Under the pieces are notes generated by a model. The model was not told the origin of the DNA and ran no database searches. It saw only the letters and a list, made by a program, of their open reading frames with translations. 23,881 nt of DNA from IMG/VR virus record IMGVR_UViG_3300008266_008973, positions 1-23,881 of that record. The stretch is one strand, 5' to 3'. Positions 6,017 through 13,596 of this stretch are shown piece after piece. Position 1 is the stretch's first letter, and every line of letters starts with the position of its first letter. The position numbers were made by a program, and so were the translations under genes. Source of the stretch: a virus.

Positions 6017-6242
6017 CGCCGCGGGGCCAGGTAGCACGCTCCTCCCGTGGGCGCGCGTCGAGCACGTCCGTTTCCCCTCTTCTCGCGGCCTACCGACGAC
6101 ACCAGAGCCTCGAGGTGCTGGGCTCGCTGGAGAGCCTTTTGACGCACCCGCTGGGCTTCGGCTTGACGACGGCGACGCCGCTGCAACGGCAGCTAGCGCG
6201 CCTGCTCGACGGCGATCCAAGGCTCGACCCGACGCATCCTGA
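5901..6242 (+). CDS. Small beta-rich protein of unknown function between terminase genes
   Basis: A 113-residue ORF from GTG 5901 with a near-perfect Shine-Dalgarno (GGAGGTGA at 5890-5897, good spacing). Residues 1-60 read as a natural beta-rich protein (MEVWIRLVSGVHIDG, then RVTFSPHGVLVND, then LLPWARVEHVRFP). After that the composition turns to Ala/Arg/Pro-rich and overlaps the large terminase in another frame. It overlaps the end of the GNAT-like ORF by 116 bases. The real product may end up being short-tailed as drawn, or a frameshift near 6070 could join it to the terminase frame. No family is recognised. Confidence 0.55.
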   Translation: MEVWIRLVSGVHIDGRMAETIRAEAERVTFSPHGVLVNDAAGPGSTLLPWARVEHVRFPSSRGLPTTPEPRGAGLAGEPFDAPAGLRLDDGDAAATAASAPARRRSKARPDAS

Positions 6243-7632
6243 CCTGGTGGCCGCGGTCGGCGATGCGTCCGAGCTCGTGGGCGTGCGGCCGTCCGAGGTG
6301 ACCATGGTGGCCTCGGTGCGCTCGGCAAAGACGATGCTCGCGGCAGCCGTGGCCGTGCGGGCAACGCAGACGGTCGACATCGGCGACCTCCAGGCCGGCG
6401 AGATCCCGCGCTTCTCGATCCTCTCGCTCACGCTCGACCTGGCGCAAGTGGCGCACCAGCACATCGCCGGGACCATCATGGCGAGCCCGGTGCTGCGCGA
6501 GCTGCTCCTCGAGGAGCCCCGCGCCGACTCGGTGCTCTTGCGGAACCCGCAAGGCCGGCCCGTGGAGATCGCGACCATCGCGGGCAAGCGCAGCGGTTCG
6601 AGCACGATCTCGCGCTGGTCGGTCGGCGCCATCCTCGACGAAGCGCCGCGCATGGCCGCCGAGGGCGAAGCGGCCGTAAACTTCGACGAGCAGCGCCGCG
6701 CGCTCATGGGCCGCATGCGCCCCGGCTCGCAGTTCCTCGCCATCGGCAGCCCGTACGCGCCCATCGGCCCGATCTTCGAGCAGGTGCAGCGCGAGTGGCG
6801 CAAGCCTACGCGCCAGCGCGTCGTGGTGCGCGCGCCAGGGTGGGCGATGAATCCGAGCTATTGGACGCCCGAGCGCATGGCCGACCTCAAGGCCGCCGAC
6901 CCGGACGCGTTCCGCGTGGACTGCGAAGCCGAGTTCGCCGCGCCTGATGCGGCGCTCATCCCGCCCGATGCGCTGGCGTCGGCGACGCGCCACGAGGGCG
7001 ACCTCGCGCCCGACCCGCTGCGCTCGTACGTGGCCGGCATGGACGCCGCGACGCGCGGCAACGCATGGACGTTCATCATCATGTCGCGCTTTGGCGACAA
7101 GCGCCGAATCGACGTGGCGAAGGAGTGGGTCGGCAGCAAGAACGCGCCGCTCCAGGCCGCGGAAGTGTTCAAGGACATTGCGCGCCTTTGCCACGCGTAC
7201 CGCATCCAGGCCGTGCACTGCGACCAGTGGGGCGCCGACCCGCTTTCGGAGCTCGCGCTGCAACAGGGCGTGACGCTCCTCCCGCGCATGACACCGAGCA
7301 AGGACCGATGGGAGCAGGCCAGCCGGTTCCGCACCGAGCTCCTCGAGGGGCGCCTCGAGATGCACCCGCACCCGCGCATGCGCGAAGACCTCTTGCGCGT
7401 GCGCAAGGTGGCGACCATGGCCGGCGTGCGCCTCGAGCTACCGATGGGCGGCGATGGCCGGCACTGCGACTTTATTCCGGCGCTCATGATGGCGACCGCC
7501 CAGTGGATTACCGACAAGCGACCAGCGCCGAATGAACGCGGCACGGAAGCGTGGTACGAAGCCGAAGCGGCGCGCATGGAGAGCGCAGCCGACGAGGCCG
7601 CGCGACGGTCGCAGCAAAAACGGAGATGGTAA
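6013..7632 (+). CDS. terL: Terminase large subunit (packaging ATPase/nuclease)
   Basis: A 539-residue motor protein that pumps DNA into the prohead and cuts it. ATG 6013 overlaps the GNAT-like stop (ATGA); GTG 6115 is the main alternative, as residues 1-22 look unstructured. The ATPase domain has a deviant Walker A SVRSAKT (101-107), Walker B AILDE (206-210) and a coupling-type motif AIGSPYA (243-249). The nuclease domain shows the RNase H-like acidic set in AGMDAA (Asp344), VHCDQWG (Asp404) and HCDFIPA (Asp486). Length is typical for large terminases (about 500-600). The stop TAA overlaps the portal start (TAATG). Confidence 0.9.
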   Translation: MTPRGQVARSSRGRASSTSVSPLLAAYRRHQSLEVLGSLESLLTHPLGFGLTTATPLQRQLARLLDGDPRLDPTHPDLVAAVGDASELVGVRPSEVTMVASVRSAKTMLAAAVAVRATQTVDIGDLQAGEIPRFSILSLTLDLAQVAHQHIAGTIMASPVLRELLLEEPRADSVLLRNPQGRPVEIATIAGKRSGSSTISRWSVGAILDEAPRMAAEGEAAVNFDEQRRALMGRMRPGSQFLAIGSPYAPIGPIFEQVQREWRKPTRQRVVVRAPGWAMNPSYWTPERMADLKAADPDAFRVDCEAEFAAPDAALIPPDALASATRHEGDLAPDPLRSYVAGMDAATRGNAWTFIIMSRFGDKRRIDVAKEWVGSKNAPLQAAEVFKDIARLCHAYRIQAVHCDQWGADPLSELALQQGVTLLPRMTPSKDRWEQASRFRTELLEGRLEMHPHPRMREDLLRVRKVATMAGVRLELPMGGDGRHCDFIPALMMATAQWITDKRPAPNERGTEAWYEAEAARMESAADEAARRSQQKRRW

Positions 7633-9431
7633 TGGCGACTCAATCGATCCGGTGGTGGGCTCTCGAGGGCAAGGCGGCGCTGGATGGCGTGTGGGCGACC
7701 GTGCGCGAGCTCCAGGACGCAAGCGAGACGCGCCTCGACGCGTACGCGCGCTATATCGAGCAGTACGACGTGGAGCTCCCGACGAGCGGGGCCCGTCGCG
7801 CAGGCCCTTACCGCCGCGTCGACGAGGAGGTGCTCACGCCTAACAAGTACCGGCGCATCCTCGACACGGTGCACGCCAAGATCATCCGAAACAAGATCCT
7901 TCCGCAGACCGTGAGCACGGGCGGCGACTACTCGACGCGCGCCAAGGCCAAGGGCTTTTCGCTCTTCCTCGAGGGTATGTTCTCGACCATTGGCATCGAC
8001 GCGCTGGCGGATATGGCCGTTCGTGACGCTGAGCTCTGCGGCTTCGCTGCGCTCAAGGTGACGCCGGGCGTCGGCCGCGTCGAAGCCGAGCGCCTCAAGC
8101 CGTGGTGCCTCTTCCTGCGCGACGCCGAGTGCAACGGCGGCATGCCGCGGCGCCTCTACTACGTGGACGACTTCGACCGCGGCGCCCTCGCGGACATGTT
8201 TCCCGAGCACGAGACCGCGATCATGCTTGCGCCCATGCCGGCGAACGTCACGAGCACTCGCCTCACGAGCAGCTACAACCCCGACGCCGTGCGCGTCGTG
8301 GAGGCGTGGAGCCTCGGCACCGAGGACAAGCCCGGCCGGCATGTGATCGCCATCGAAGGCCACGAGCTCCTGAACGAAGAATGGACGGAGCCCGAGTTCC
8401 CGGTGGCCGTGCTGCGCTTCTACGCGCCGCCGGTCGGCTTCTACCCGGTTCCGTTGGCCAAGCTCCTCCTGCCGATCCAGCGCGAGCTCGAGTTCACCGC
8501 GGCCAAGCTCCAGCGCACGTTCCGCATCATGAGCTCGGCGCATTTCATCGTGGCGCCGGGCGTGGAGTTCAGCACGGAGCAGATGACGAACGAACCGGGC
8601 ACGATCTGGCGCGCGAGCCCTGGCCAAATCCAGCCGTTCAGCCCGCCCGCCGTGGCGCCGGACCTCTACCGCTACTTCACCGACCTCGGCCCCATGATGA
8701 CCGAGATGTCGGGTGCCTCGGCCATGAGCGTGGCGAACCAGAAGCCGGGCGGCGTGACCAGCGGCATCGCGCTTCAGACCCTCGACGACGTGGAGGCCGA
8801 GGGCTTCCTGGCCATGCACCGCGCCTTCCAGACGTGGCACGTCGACATTGCGCGCCTGGCCATCCGAGCGTGCGCCGTAGTCGCCGAGGAAAATCCGAAG
8901 TTCGCGGTGCGCGTCATGGGCAAAGGCCGGGCGCAGACGATCCGCTGGCGCGACGTGGCCATGGAGGATGACGAGTACGAGATCCGCGTCATGCCGACGA
9001 GCCAGTTTGCGCGCGACTTCGCAGCCCGCATCGACCAGGGCGAGAAGCTCCTCCAGCTCGGCGCGCTAACGGTGCCGCAGTTCCGAGAAGTGCTCGACCT
9101 GCCCGACCTCCAGGCCGAGAACGACCTGGACCTGAGCGACTTGCAGATCATCGACCGGAACATCGAGGCGATCCTCGTGCGCCAGTTCCCGATCATCGCC
9201 GAGCCGTTCGACAACCTGGCGCTCATCCTCCAGCGCGGCGTCAAAGCCTACAACCTCGCGCGCCTGAACGACGCCGACCCCGTGGCCCTCGAGCTCCTGC
9301 GCCGGTACATCCAGAGCGCGCAGGACCTCCAGGCCGCGTCCCAGCCTCCCGCCCCGCCCGCCGCTCCTGGCGGCGCGGGCCTCCCGCCTGACCTGGCGCA
9401 GCTCGCCGGGCAGGCACCCGCACTAGCCTAG
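7632..9431 (+). CDS. Portal protein
   Basis: A 599-residue protein predicted to form the dodecameric ring at the head vertex through which DNA enters and leaves. ATG 7632 is used because GGAG lies six bases upstream and it overlaps the terminase stop; ATG 7626 is also in frame. Recognisable portal-type blocks are HAKIIRNKILP (about 80-90), a wing region with DAELCGFAALKVTPG (about 133-147), RELEFTAAKLQRTFRIMSSA (about 283-302) and GGVTSGIALQTLDD (about 373-386), where the long portal helix should lie. The C-terminus is Pro/Ala/Gly-rich and disordered. Position directly after the large terminase and before the scaffold supports the call. Length fits podovirus-type portals. Confidence 0.86.
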   Translation: MATQSIRWWALEGKAALDGVWATVRELQDASETRLDAYARYIEQYDVELPTSGARRAGPYRRVDEEVLTPNKYRRILDTVHAKIIRNKILPQTVSTGGDYSTRAKAKGFSLFLEGMFSTIGIDALADMAVRDAELCGFAALKVTPGVGRVEAERLKPWCLFLRDAECNGGMPRRLYYVDDFDRGALADMFPEHETAIMLAPMPANVTSTRLTSSYNPDAVRVVEAWSLGTEDKPGRHVIAIEGHELLNEEWTEPEFPVAVLRFYAPPVGFYPVPLAKLLLPIQRELEFTAAKLQRTFRIMSSAHFIVAPGVEFSTEQMTNEPGTIWRASPGQIQPFSPPAVAPDLYRYFTDLGPMMTEMSGASAMSVANQKPGGVTSGIALQTLDDVEAEGFLAMHRAFQTWHVDIARLAIRACAVVAEENPKFAVRVMGKGRAQTIRWRDVAMEDDEYEIRVMPTSQFARDFAARIDQGEKLLQLGALTVPQFREVLDLPDLQAENDLDLSDLQIIDRNIEAILVRQFPIIAEPFDNLALILQRGVKAYNLARLNDADPVALELLRRYIQSAQDLQAASQPPAPPAAPGGAGLPPDLAQLAGQAPALA

Positions 9432-9441
9432 CGGAGACCCC

Positions 9442-10485
9442 ATGATCGAAATGACCGCACCCATCGCCACCGGCTCGCAGCAGACCGAGCAGGCGGCCCA
9501 GTTCGTCGGCACCAACGGAGACGACCGCGCAGACCGCCGCAGGGCGGCCCTCGACGCGCTCAAGGCCGCGCAGAAGCCCGCGAAGGCCGCACCGGCCCCG
9601 CAGGCCGCACCGGAGCCCCGCCAGGAGGCCGAAGAGGCCGAGGACGACGGCGAGGCCGTCGACGAAGCGCCGGCGCTCCTGCGTGGCGCAGGGGCGCAGC
9701 AAGAGGCCACCGAGGAGGCCGACGACGAGCCGAAGCTTGCGGCCGTGGTGCGCGCGCGCGAGAAGGCGAACCGGATGCGCCGCGAGGCCGAGGCGCAGCG
9801 CATGGAGATCGAGCGCGACCGCATGCGCCTCGACATGGAGCGGCGCGAAGTGGAGCAGCTCCGCAAGGCCCGCGAGGCCATGGCGCGCGACCCGCTCGCG
9901 GGCCTGAAGGAGCTCGGCGTGGACCTGCGCGACCTGACGGAACGCGCGGCCATGGAGGGCACGCCGGACGCCCAGCTCCGCGAGCTCCGCGAGGCGCTCG
10001 AGGCACAGCGGAAGGAGCTCGAGGACTACCGACGCGGCCAGACGGCCCGCGAAATGGAGCAGACCCGGGCGAAAGCCGAGGCCGAGTTCTTCGGCATGGC
10101 CAAGCAGGAGGAGCAGTTTCCGTTCCTTGCGGCTCGCACCGAGCTTCACCCGGAGCTCGTGAAGGCGCAGGCGTACCAGCTCCAGGAGCAGTACTACAAG
10201 CAGACCGGCAAGGTGCCGACCCTGCAAGAGATTGCAGAGGCGCTGGACTACCTGGCAAGCGAGGAGTATCGTCATGTCTCAGAGCGCGAAGCTCGACGCG
10301 GCGCCAGCAAAGCCGCGGAACCGGGCAACGGCCCCGCAGCAGGCAAGCCGAGAACCTCCCGCACCCTGAGCACCGCTCGAGCCGGCGAGAAGAGCACCGC
10401 GGCCCCCGACCTCCGGGGCATGAACCGCGACGCGCGCAAGGAATACGTCGCGCAGCTCTTCAAGGCCGGACGTCTCGGCGGCTGA
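9442..10485 (+). CDS. Capsid scaffolding protein
   Basis: A 347-residue, highly charged protein rich in Glu, Ala and Arg, located between portal and major capsid genes as scaffolds usually are. GGAG precedes ATG 9442 at good spacing. Residues 30-95 are acidic and disordered, 95-215 form a long predicted coiled coil (REKANRMRREAEAQRME and following), and 215-275 hold a more ordered part with EQFPFLAARTELHPELV. The last 40 residues are basic, ending in MNRDARKEYVAQLFKAG, a plausible capsid-binding tail. No protease motif is seen. The family is assigned by composition and position, not by a diagnostic motif. Confidence 0.8.
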   Translation: MIEMTAPIATGSQQTEQAAQFVGTNGDDRADRRRAALDALKAAQKPAKAAPAPQAAPEPRQEAEEAEDDGEAVDEAPALLRGAGAQQEATEEADDEPKLAAVVRAREKANRMRREAEAQRMEIERDRMRLDMERREVEQLRKAREAMARDPLAGLKELGVDLRDLTERAAMEGTPDAQLRELREALEAQRKELEDYRRGQTAREMEQTRAKAEAEFFGMAKQEEQFPFLAARTELHPELVKAQAYQLQEQYYKQTGKVPTLQEIAEALDYLASEEYRHVSEREARRGASKAAEPGNGPAAGKPRTSRTLSTARAGEKSTAAPDLRGMNRDARKEYVAQLFKAGRLGG

Positions 10486-10487
10486 TT

Positions 10488-10530
10488 CTCCGAGGCGGGA
10501 GACCTCACCACCCTCTCGCCTGTTTCGGAG
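10488..10530 (+). promoter_or_regulatory. Hairpin that would pair with the capsid gene's ribosome binding site
   Basis: In the gap between scaffold and capsid genes, CTCCGA (10488-10493) pairs with TCGGAG (10525-10530), and GGCG..AGA (10494-10502, 2-nt bulge) pairs with TCTCGCC (10514-10520). The right arm contains the GGAG Shine-Dalgarno of the capsid start at 10537. No T-run follows. The fold could modulate capsid translation or protect the transcript end. Confidence 0.5.
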
Positions 10531-10536
10531 TCTCAC

Positions 10537-11853
10537 ATGGCCGTTTTGGACGTTTCTACCGCTACCAACATCATCAAGTTCCTGTACCCGGACTACACGG
10601 TTCCCCGTGAGCTTCGGAAGACCAACCCCTTCTTCGCCATGCTCGCGAAGAAGACCAACTTCGTCGGTAAGTCGGTTGAGGTTCCGCTCACCATCAACAC
10701 GACGCAGGGCGGCTCGGCGCTCTTCAGCGCGGCGAAGACGGCCAACGAGCTTTCGACCTCGTACAGCGACACCTACAAGACCTTCACGCTGACGCGTAAG
10801 AGCGACTACTCGCTCGCGACGATCAGCGGCGAGGCTATGAAGGCCGCCGTTATGGACGAGGGCGCCATGGTCGACCTTTTCCAAGACACCATCGATTTGG
10901 CGATGATGACGGCGATGCGTTCGATCGCTCGCAACCTCTTCCGCGACGGTTGCGCGTGGGCGGGCAAGGTCGGCAGCGTCTCCGGCTCGACGATCACGCT
11001 CGCGACGCCCTCGGATGCGTTCAACTTCGACCTCGGCGAGCGTGTCGAAGTGTTCTCGTCGACGACCTACCTCATGGACAATATCGTCGCCGGCACCGCT
11101 GGCGCGACCGTACGCCGCATTACCGCGGTGGACCGCAAGGCCGGCACGATCACGCTCAACGACATTTTGAACGTGGCTTCCCCGCAGTACATCGCGCGCG
11201 CGGGCGATCGCATCGCGTCGACCAGTGACGCAACCGTGTTCACCGATTCGCGCGTGGTCACCGGCGTTTCGCAGTGGCTCGCGGGCTCGCAGACCGGCGC
11301 GGTCACGGGCGCGAACGCGGGTGCGCAGTTCCAGGCAGCGATCTACGGCGTGACCCGCACGACCGACAAGACCTCGCTCGCGGGCAACTCGCTCGATTGC
11401 ACGGGCGCGGCGCCGGACGAGGCGATCATCCAGCTCGCGAGCGACATCAACGCGGAAGGTGGCCGCCCGGACCATTGCTTCATGAACCCGCGCGACTTCG
11501 CGTCCCTCGTGAAGTTCCTCGGCTCGCGCACGGTCTACGACCGCGCCGTAAGCATCGAGGACGCGGAAATCGGCTTCCAAGCCATCACCCTCATGGGCGA
11601 CGCTGGCCCGGTCAAGTGCGTCAGCGACATCAACGTTCCGCAGAGCCAGATCTTCGCGCTTCAGCTCGACTCGTGGGACCTCTTCTCGCTCAACGCGGCG
11701 CCGCACATCCTCGATTACGACAACCAGCAGATCCTCCGCGTCTCGGATGACGACGCGTATCAGATCCGCATCGGCAGCTACGCGAACCTCCGCTGCCGCG
11801 CCCCGGCCTTCAACGGTCGCGGCTTCAACTACCTCGCGACCACCACCTACTGA
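10537..11853 (+). CDS. Major capsid protein (HK97-fold type)
   Basis: A 438-residue protein predicted to build the icosahedral head shell. The N-terminal arm has LYPDYTVPRELRKTNPF (16-32) and KSVEVPLTI (about 46-54), typical of phage coat proteins with the HK97 fold. Residues about 145-220 (GKVGSVSGSTITLAT and GTITLNDILNVASPQYI) look like a beta-barrel insertion domain. HCFMNPRDFASLVKFLG (about 309-325) and the beta-rich C-terminus fit the A-domain. No N-terminal delta domain is seen, in line with a separate scaffold gene. Codons here include more T-ending choices than neighbouring genes, which may reflect high expression. GGAG at 10527-10530 serves ATG 10537. Confidence 0.87.
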   Translation: MAVLDVSTATNIIKFLYPDYTVPRELRKTNPFFAMLAKKTNFVGKSVEVPLTINTTQGGSALFSAAKTANELSTSYSDTYKTFTLTRKSDYSLATISGEAMKAAVMDEGAMVDLFQDTIDLAMMTAMRSIARNLFRDGCAWAGKVGSVSGSTITLATPSDAFNFDLGERVEVFSSTTYLMDNIVAGTAGATVRRITAVDRKAGTITLNDILNVASPQYIARAGDRIASTSDATVFTDSRVVTGVSQWLAGSQTGAVTGANAGAQFQAAIYGVTRTTDKTSLAGNSLDCTGAAPDEAIIQLASDINAEGGRPDHCFMNPRDFASLVKFLGSRTVYDRAVSIEDAEIGFQAITLMGDAGPVKCVSDINVPQSQIFALQLDSWDLFSLNAAPHILDYDNQQILRVSDDDAYQIRIGSYANLRCRAPAFNGRGFNYLATTTY

Positions 11854-11864
11854 GGACAACCCAG

Positions 11865-12251
11865 ATGGCCGCCCGCTCTTTCGTTCAGCTCCTGGGCGCC
11901 GCCGATCCGGGCGTCGTCGTACTCGGTGTGTCGTTCGCGCCTAACGGCACGAGCGCAGTCGATCAAGCCTCCATTCGTGGCCGTGGCGTTGCAAGCGTCG
12001 CGCGCACGAACGTCGGTCTTTTCACGGTCACGCTCGCCGATGTGTATCCTACACTTCTCTCCTGCACGGCGACGCTTCAGCTCGCCACGTCGGATGACAA
12101 AGTGGTGGCGAACATTGGCACGGTGGATCTCAACGCGCGCACCATCGTCGTGCGCGTGTTCGACATCAGCAGCCCCGGCCTTGCGGACGTGGCCGCCGAT
12201 GCGAACAACCGCATCAACCTCACGCTCATCCTCAAGAACTCGCAGGTCTGA
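11865..12251 (+). CDS. Head decoration-like virion protein
   Basis: A 128-residue, Val/Ala/Thr-rich beta protein directly after the capsid gene, with GAGGA overlapping the capsid stop region upstream of ATG 11865. Key stretches are RGRGVASVARTNVGLFTVTL (about 39-58), ADVYPTLLSCTATLQLA and a hydrophobic C-terminal strand NRINLTLILKNSQV. The alternating strand pattern and the position suggest a capsid-stabilising or decoration protein, or a small structural protein of the head-tail junction. No diagnostic motif is seen. Confidence 0.62.
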   Translation: MAARSFVQLLGAADPGVVVLGVSFAPNGTSAVDQASIRGRGVASVARTNVGLFTVTLADVYPTLLSCTATLQLATSDDKVVANIGTVDLNARTIVVRVFDISSPGLADVAADANNRINLTLILKNSQV

Positions 12252-12253
12252 CC

Positions 12254-12454
12254 ATGAAGAAGCCCGCGCTTCTTATCGCTCTCGGCCGCGGGCCGAAGGG
12301 CGGAATGGACGACGAGGAGGAGGCCCCGGCCTCCGAGAACTACGCCGAGGAAAAGAAGGCCCTGGCCGCGGACGTGATGACCGCGATCAAGGACGGAGAC
12401 AAGGAAGCCCTCGCCGACGCCCTCGAGGCGTTCGTCATGGCCTGCTCGGAGTGA
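12254..12454 (+). CDS. Tiny acidic protein in the head module
   Basis: A 66-residue ORF that starts two bases after the previous stop, with an AGGT-type site upstream. The start MKKPALLIALGRGPKGG is followed by an acidic helix pair (DDEEEAPASENY, then KEALADALEAFVMACSE). Small proteins of this shape occur in phage head operons; function is unknown. Close spacing on both sides supports it as real. Confidence 0.64.
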   Translation: MKKPALLIALGRGPKGGMDDEEEAPASENYAEEKKALAADVMTAIKDGDKEALADALEAFVMACSE

Positions 12455-12461
12455 GGTAAGG

Positions 12462-13151
12462 ATGGCACGCAGTCGAACGCTTGGACAAATGCGCTCAGAT
12501 GTTCGGCTGCGTGCCGACCTTGTTGGTAACCAGTTCGTCTCGGACTCGGAGATTAACGAGTACATTAACCAGAGCCTCGCGGAGCTCTACGACCGGCTGA
12601 TCGGCTCGCGCGGCCAGGAATATTACGCGAAGGAGCAGACCATCGCGACGACCGGCAGCGAGACCTACGCGCTGCCGTCCGACCACTACCAGACGCTGTA
12701 CGTGGAGCTCGATTACGGCGGCTCGCGCATGCGCCTGGGCTCGTATTCGTTCCACGAGCGCGCGGCGCTCCTGGGCACCAGCGTGCCCAATCCTGGCGTG
12801 CCCGCGGCCTTCCGCATCATCCAGGACAACCTCAGCCTGCTGCCGGCCCCCACGGGCGGCTACACGGTGCGGCACTGGTACATCCCAGCGTGCGCGCGTC
12901 TCGTGCTCGACGCGGACGCGTTCGACGGCGTGGACGGCTGGGAAGAGTATGCCATTTGGCGCGCGGTCGCGTACGTGCAGCAAAAGGAGCAGGTCGACCC
13001 GAGCTTCGCGCTCTCCTTCGTGAGCAGCCTTGGCCAGCGCATCGATCGCCTGGCGCCGTTCCGCGCCACGCAGAATACCGAGCGCGTGACGGACGTATAC
13101 CGCGGCAACTACTACGACGCCGATCCCTCGCGCTTCCTCCCGCGGCCCTGA
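12462..13151 (+). CDS. Head-tail adaptor (connector) protein
   Basis: A 229-residue protein that probably docks under the portal to join head and tail. GAGGTAAGG precedes ATG 12462. The N-terminal helix set LGQMRSDVRLRADLVGNQFVSD with EINEYINQSLAELYDRLI is characteristic of phage adaptors (P22 gp4/T7 gp11/HK97 gp6 type). The middle is beta-rich (ETYALPSDHYQTLYVELDY) and a C-terminal helix follows (WEEYAIWRAVAYVQQKEQVD). Position between capsid and nozzle genes agrees. Which adaptor family it belongs to cannot be decided without structural comparison. Confidence 0.78.
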   Translation: MARSRTLGQMRSDVRLRADLVGNQFVSDSEINEYINQSLAELYDRLIGSRGQEYYAKEQTIATTGSETYALPSDHYQTLYVELDYGGSRMRLGSYSFHERAALLGTSVPNPGVPAAFRIIQDNLSLLPAPTGGYTVRHWYIPACARLVLDADAFDGVDGWEEYAIWRAVAYVQQKEQVDPSFALSFVSSLGQRIDRLAPFRATQNTERVTDVYRGNYYDADPSRFLPRP

Positions 13152-13154
13152 CCG

Positions 13155-13592
13155 ATGGCAAAGCCACTAACCGGCCGCCCGGAGCTCGTCGGCAAGACCG
13201 TTACGACGCTGCGCACCGTGCCGACGCGCGTGCTGCGCACCGACGAGGCCGCGACAACGGACGCCCAGCGCCAGAGCCAGATGGGCTTCACGCGCATGAA
13301 CGAGGTGGTCAAGGCCATCAACGATTTGCAGCAAGTGCCATTCGGCAGCGGGCAGCTCCTGACCGTGCCGACCGGCACCGGGAGCCGAAACGAGCTACTC
13401 ACGTTCCCCGCCGCGGGCACGTACACGTTCCCGCATACGCTCGGCCGGCCGGTGGAGGGCTTCGTCGTGGTCGATTGCCAGGTGAACGGAAACCACCGCA
13501 TCCACCGCATTGCGCGCACGCGCAGCGAGGACGAGCGTAGCGTACAGTTTGACGTTCAGGCCGGGTGCAGCCTGAAGATTTGGGTATGGTGA
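13155..13592 (+). CDS. Small virion-associated protein
   Basis: A 145-residue ORF starting just after the adaptor stop. Residues 1-60 are polar with a helix FTRMNEVVKAINDLQ; the C-terminal half is a beta domain with TYTFPHTLGRPVEGFVVVD (about 92-110) and a final aromatic strand LKIWVW. The HxLGRxPxGFVVVD phrase recurs in small phage tail and virion proteins (recalled, not searched). It lies between adaptor and nozzle genes and is likely structural. Confidence 0.64.
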   Translation: MAKPLTGRPELVGKTVTTLRTVPTRVLRTDEAATTDAQRQSQMGFTRMNEVVKAINDLQQVPFGSGQLLTVPTGTGSRNELLTFPAAGTYTFPHTLGRPVEGFVVVDCQVNGNHRIHRIARTRSEDERSVQFDVQAGCSLKIWVW

Positions 13593-13596
13593 CGCC

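Noticed and set aside
6858-8840. 660-residue minus-strand ORF across terminase and portal
   Set aside because: Runs through two well-supported + strand genes and has the Arg/Ala/His composition typical of antisense frames in GC-rich DNA.
10279-11859. 526-residue minus-strand ORF across the capsid gene
   Set aside because: Arg/Val/Asp-rich shadow of a GC-rich coding strand with no family-like motifs; the + strand reads a clear capsid protein.
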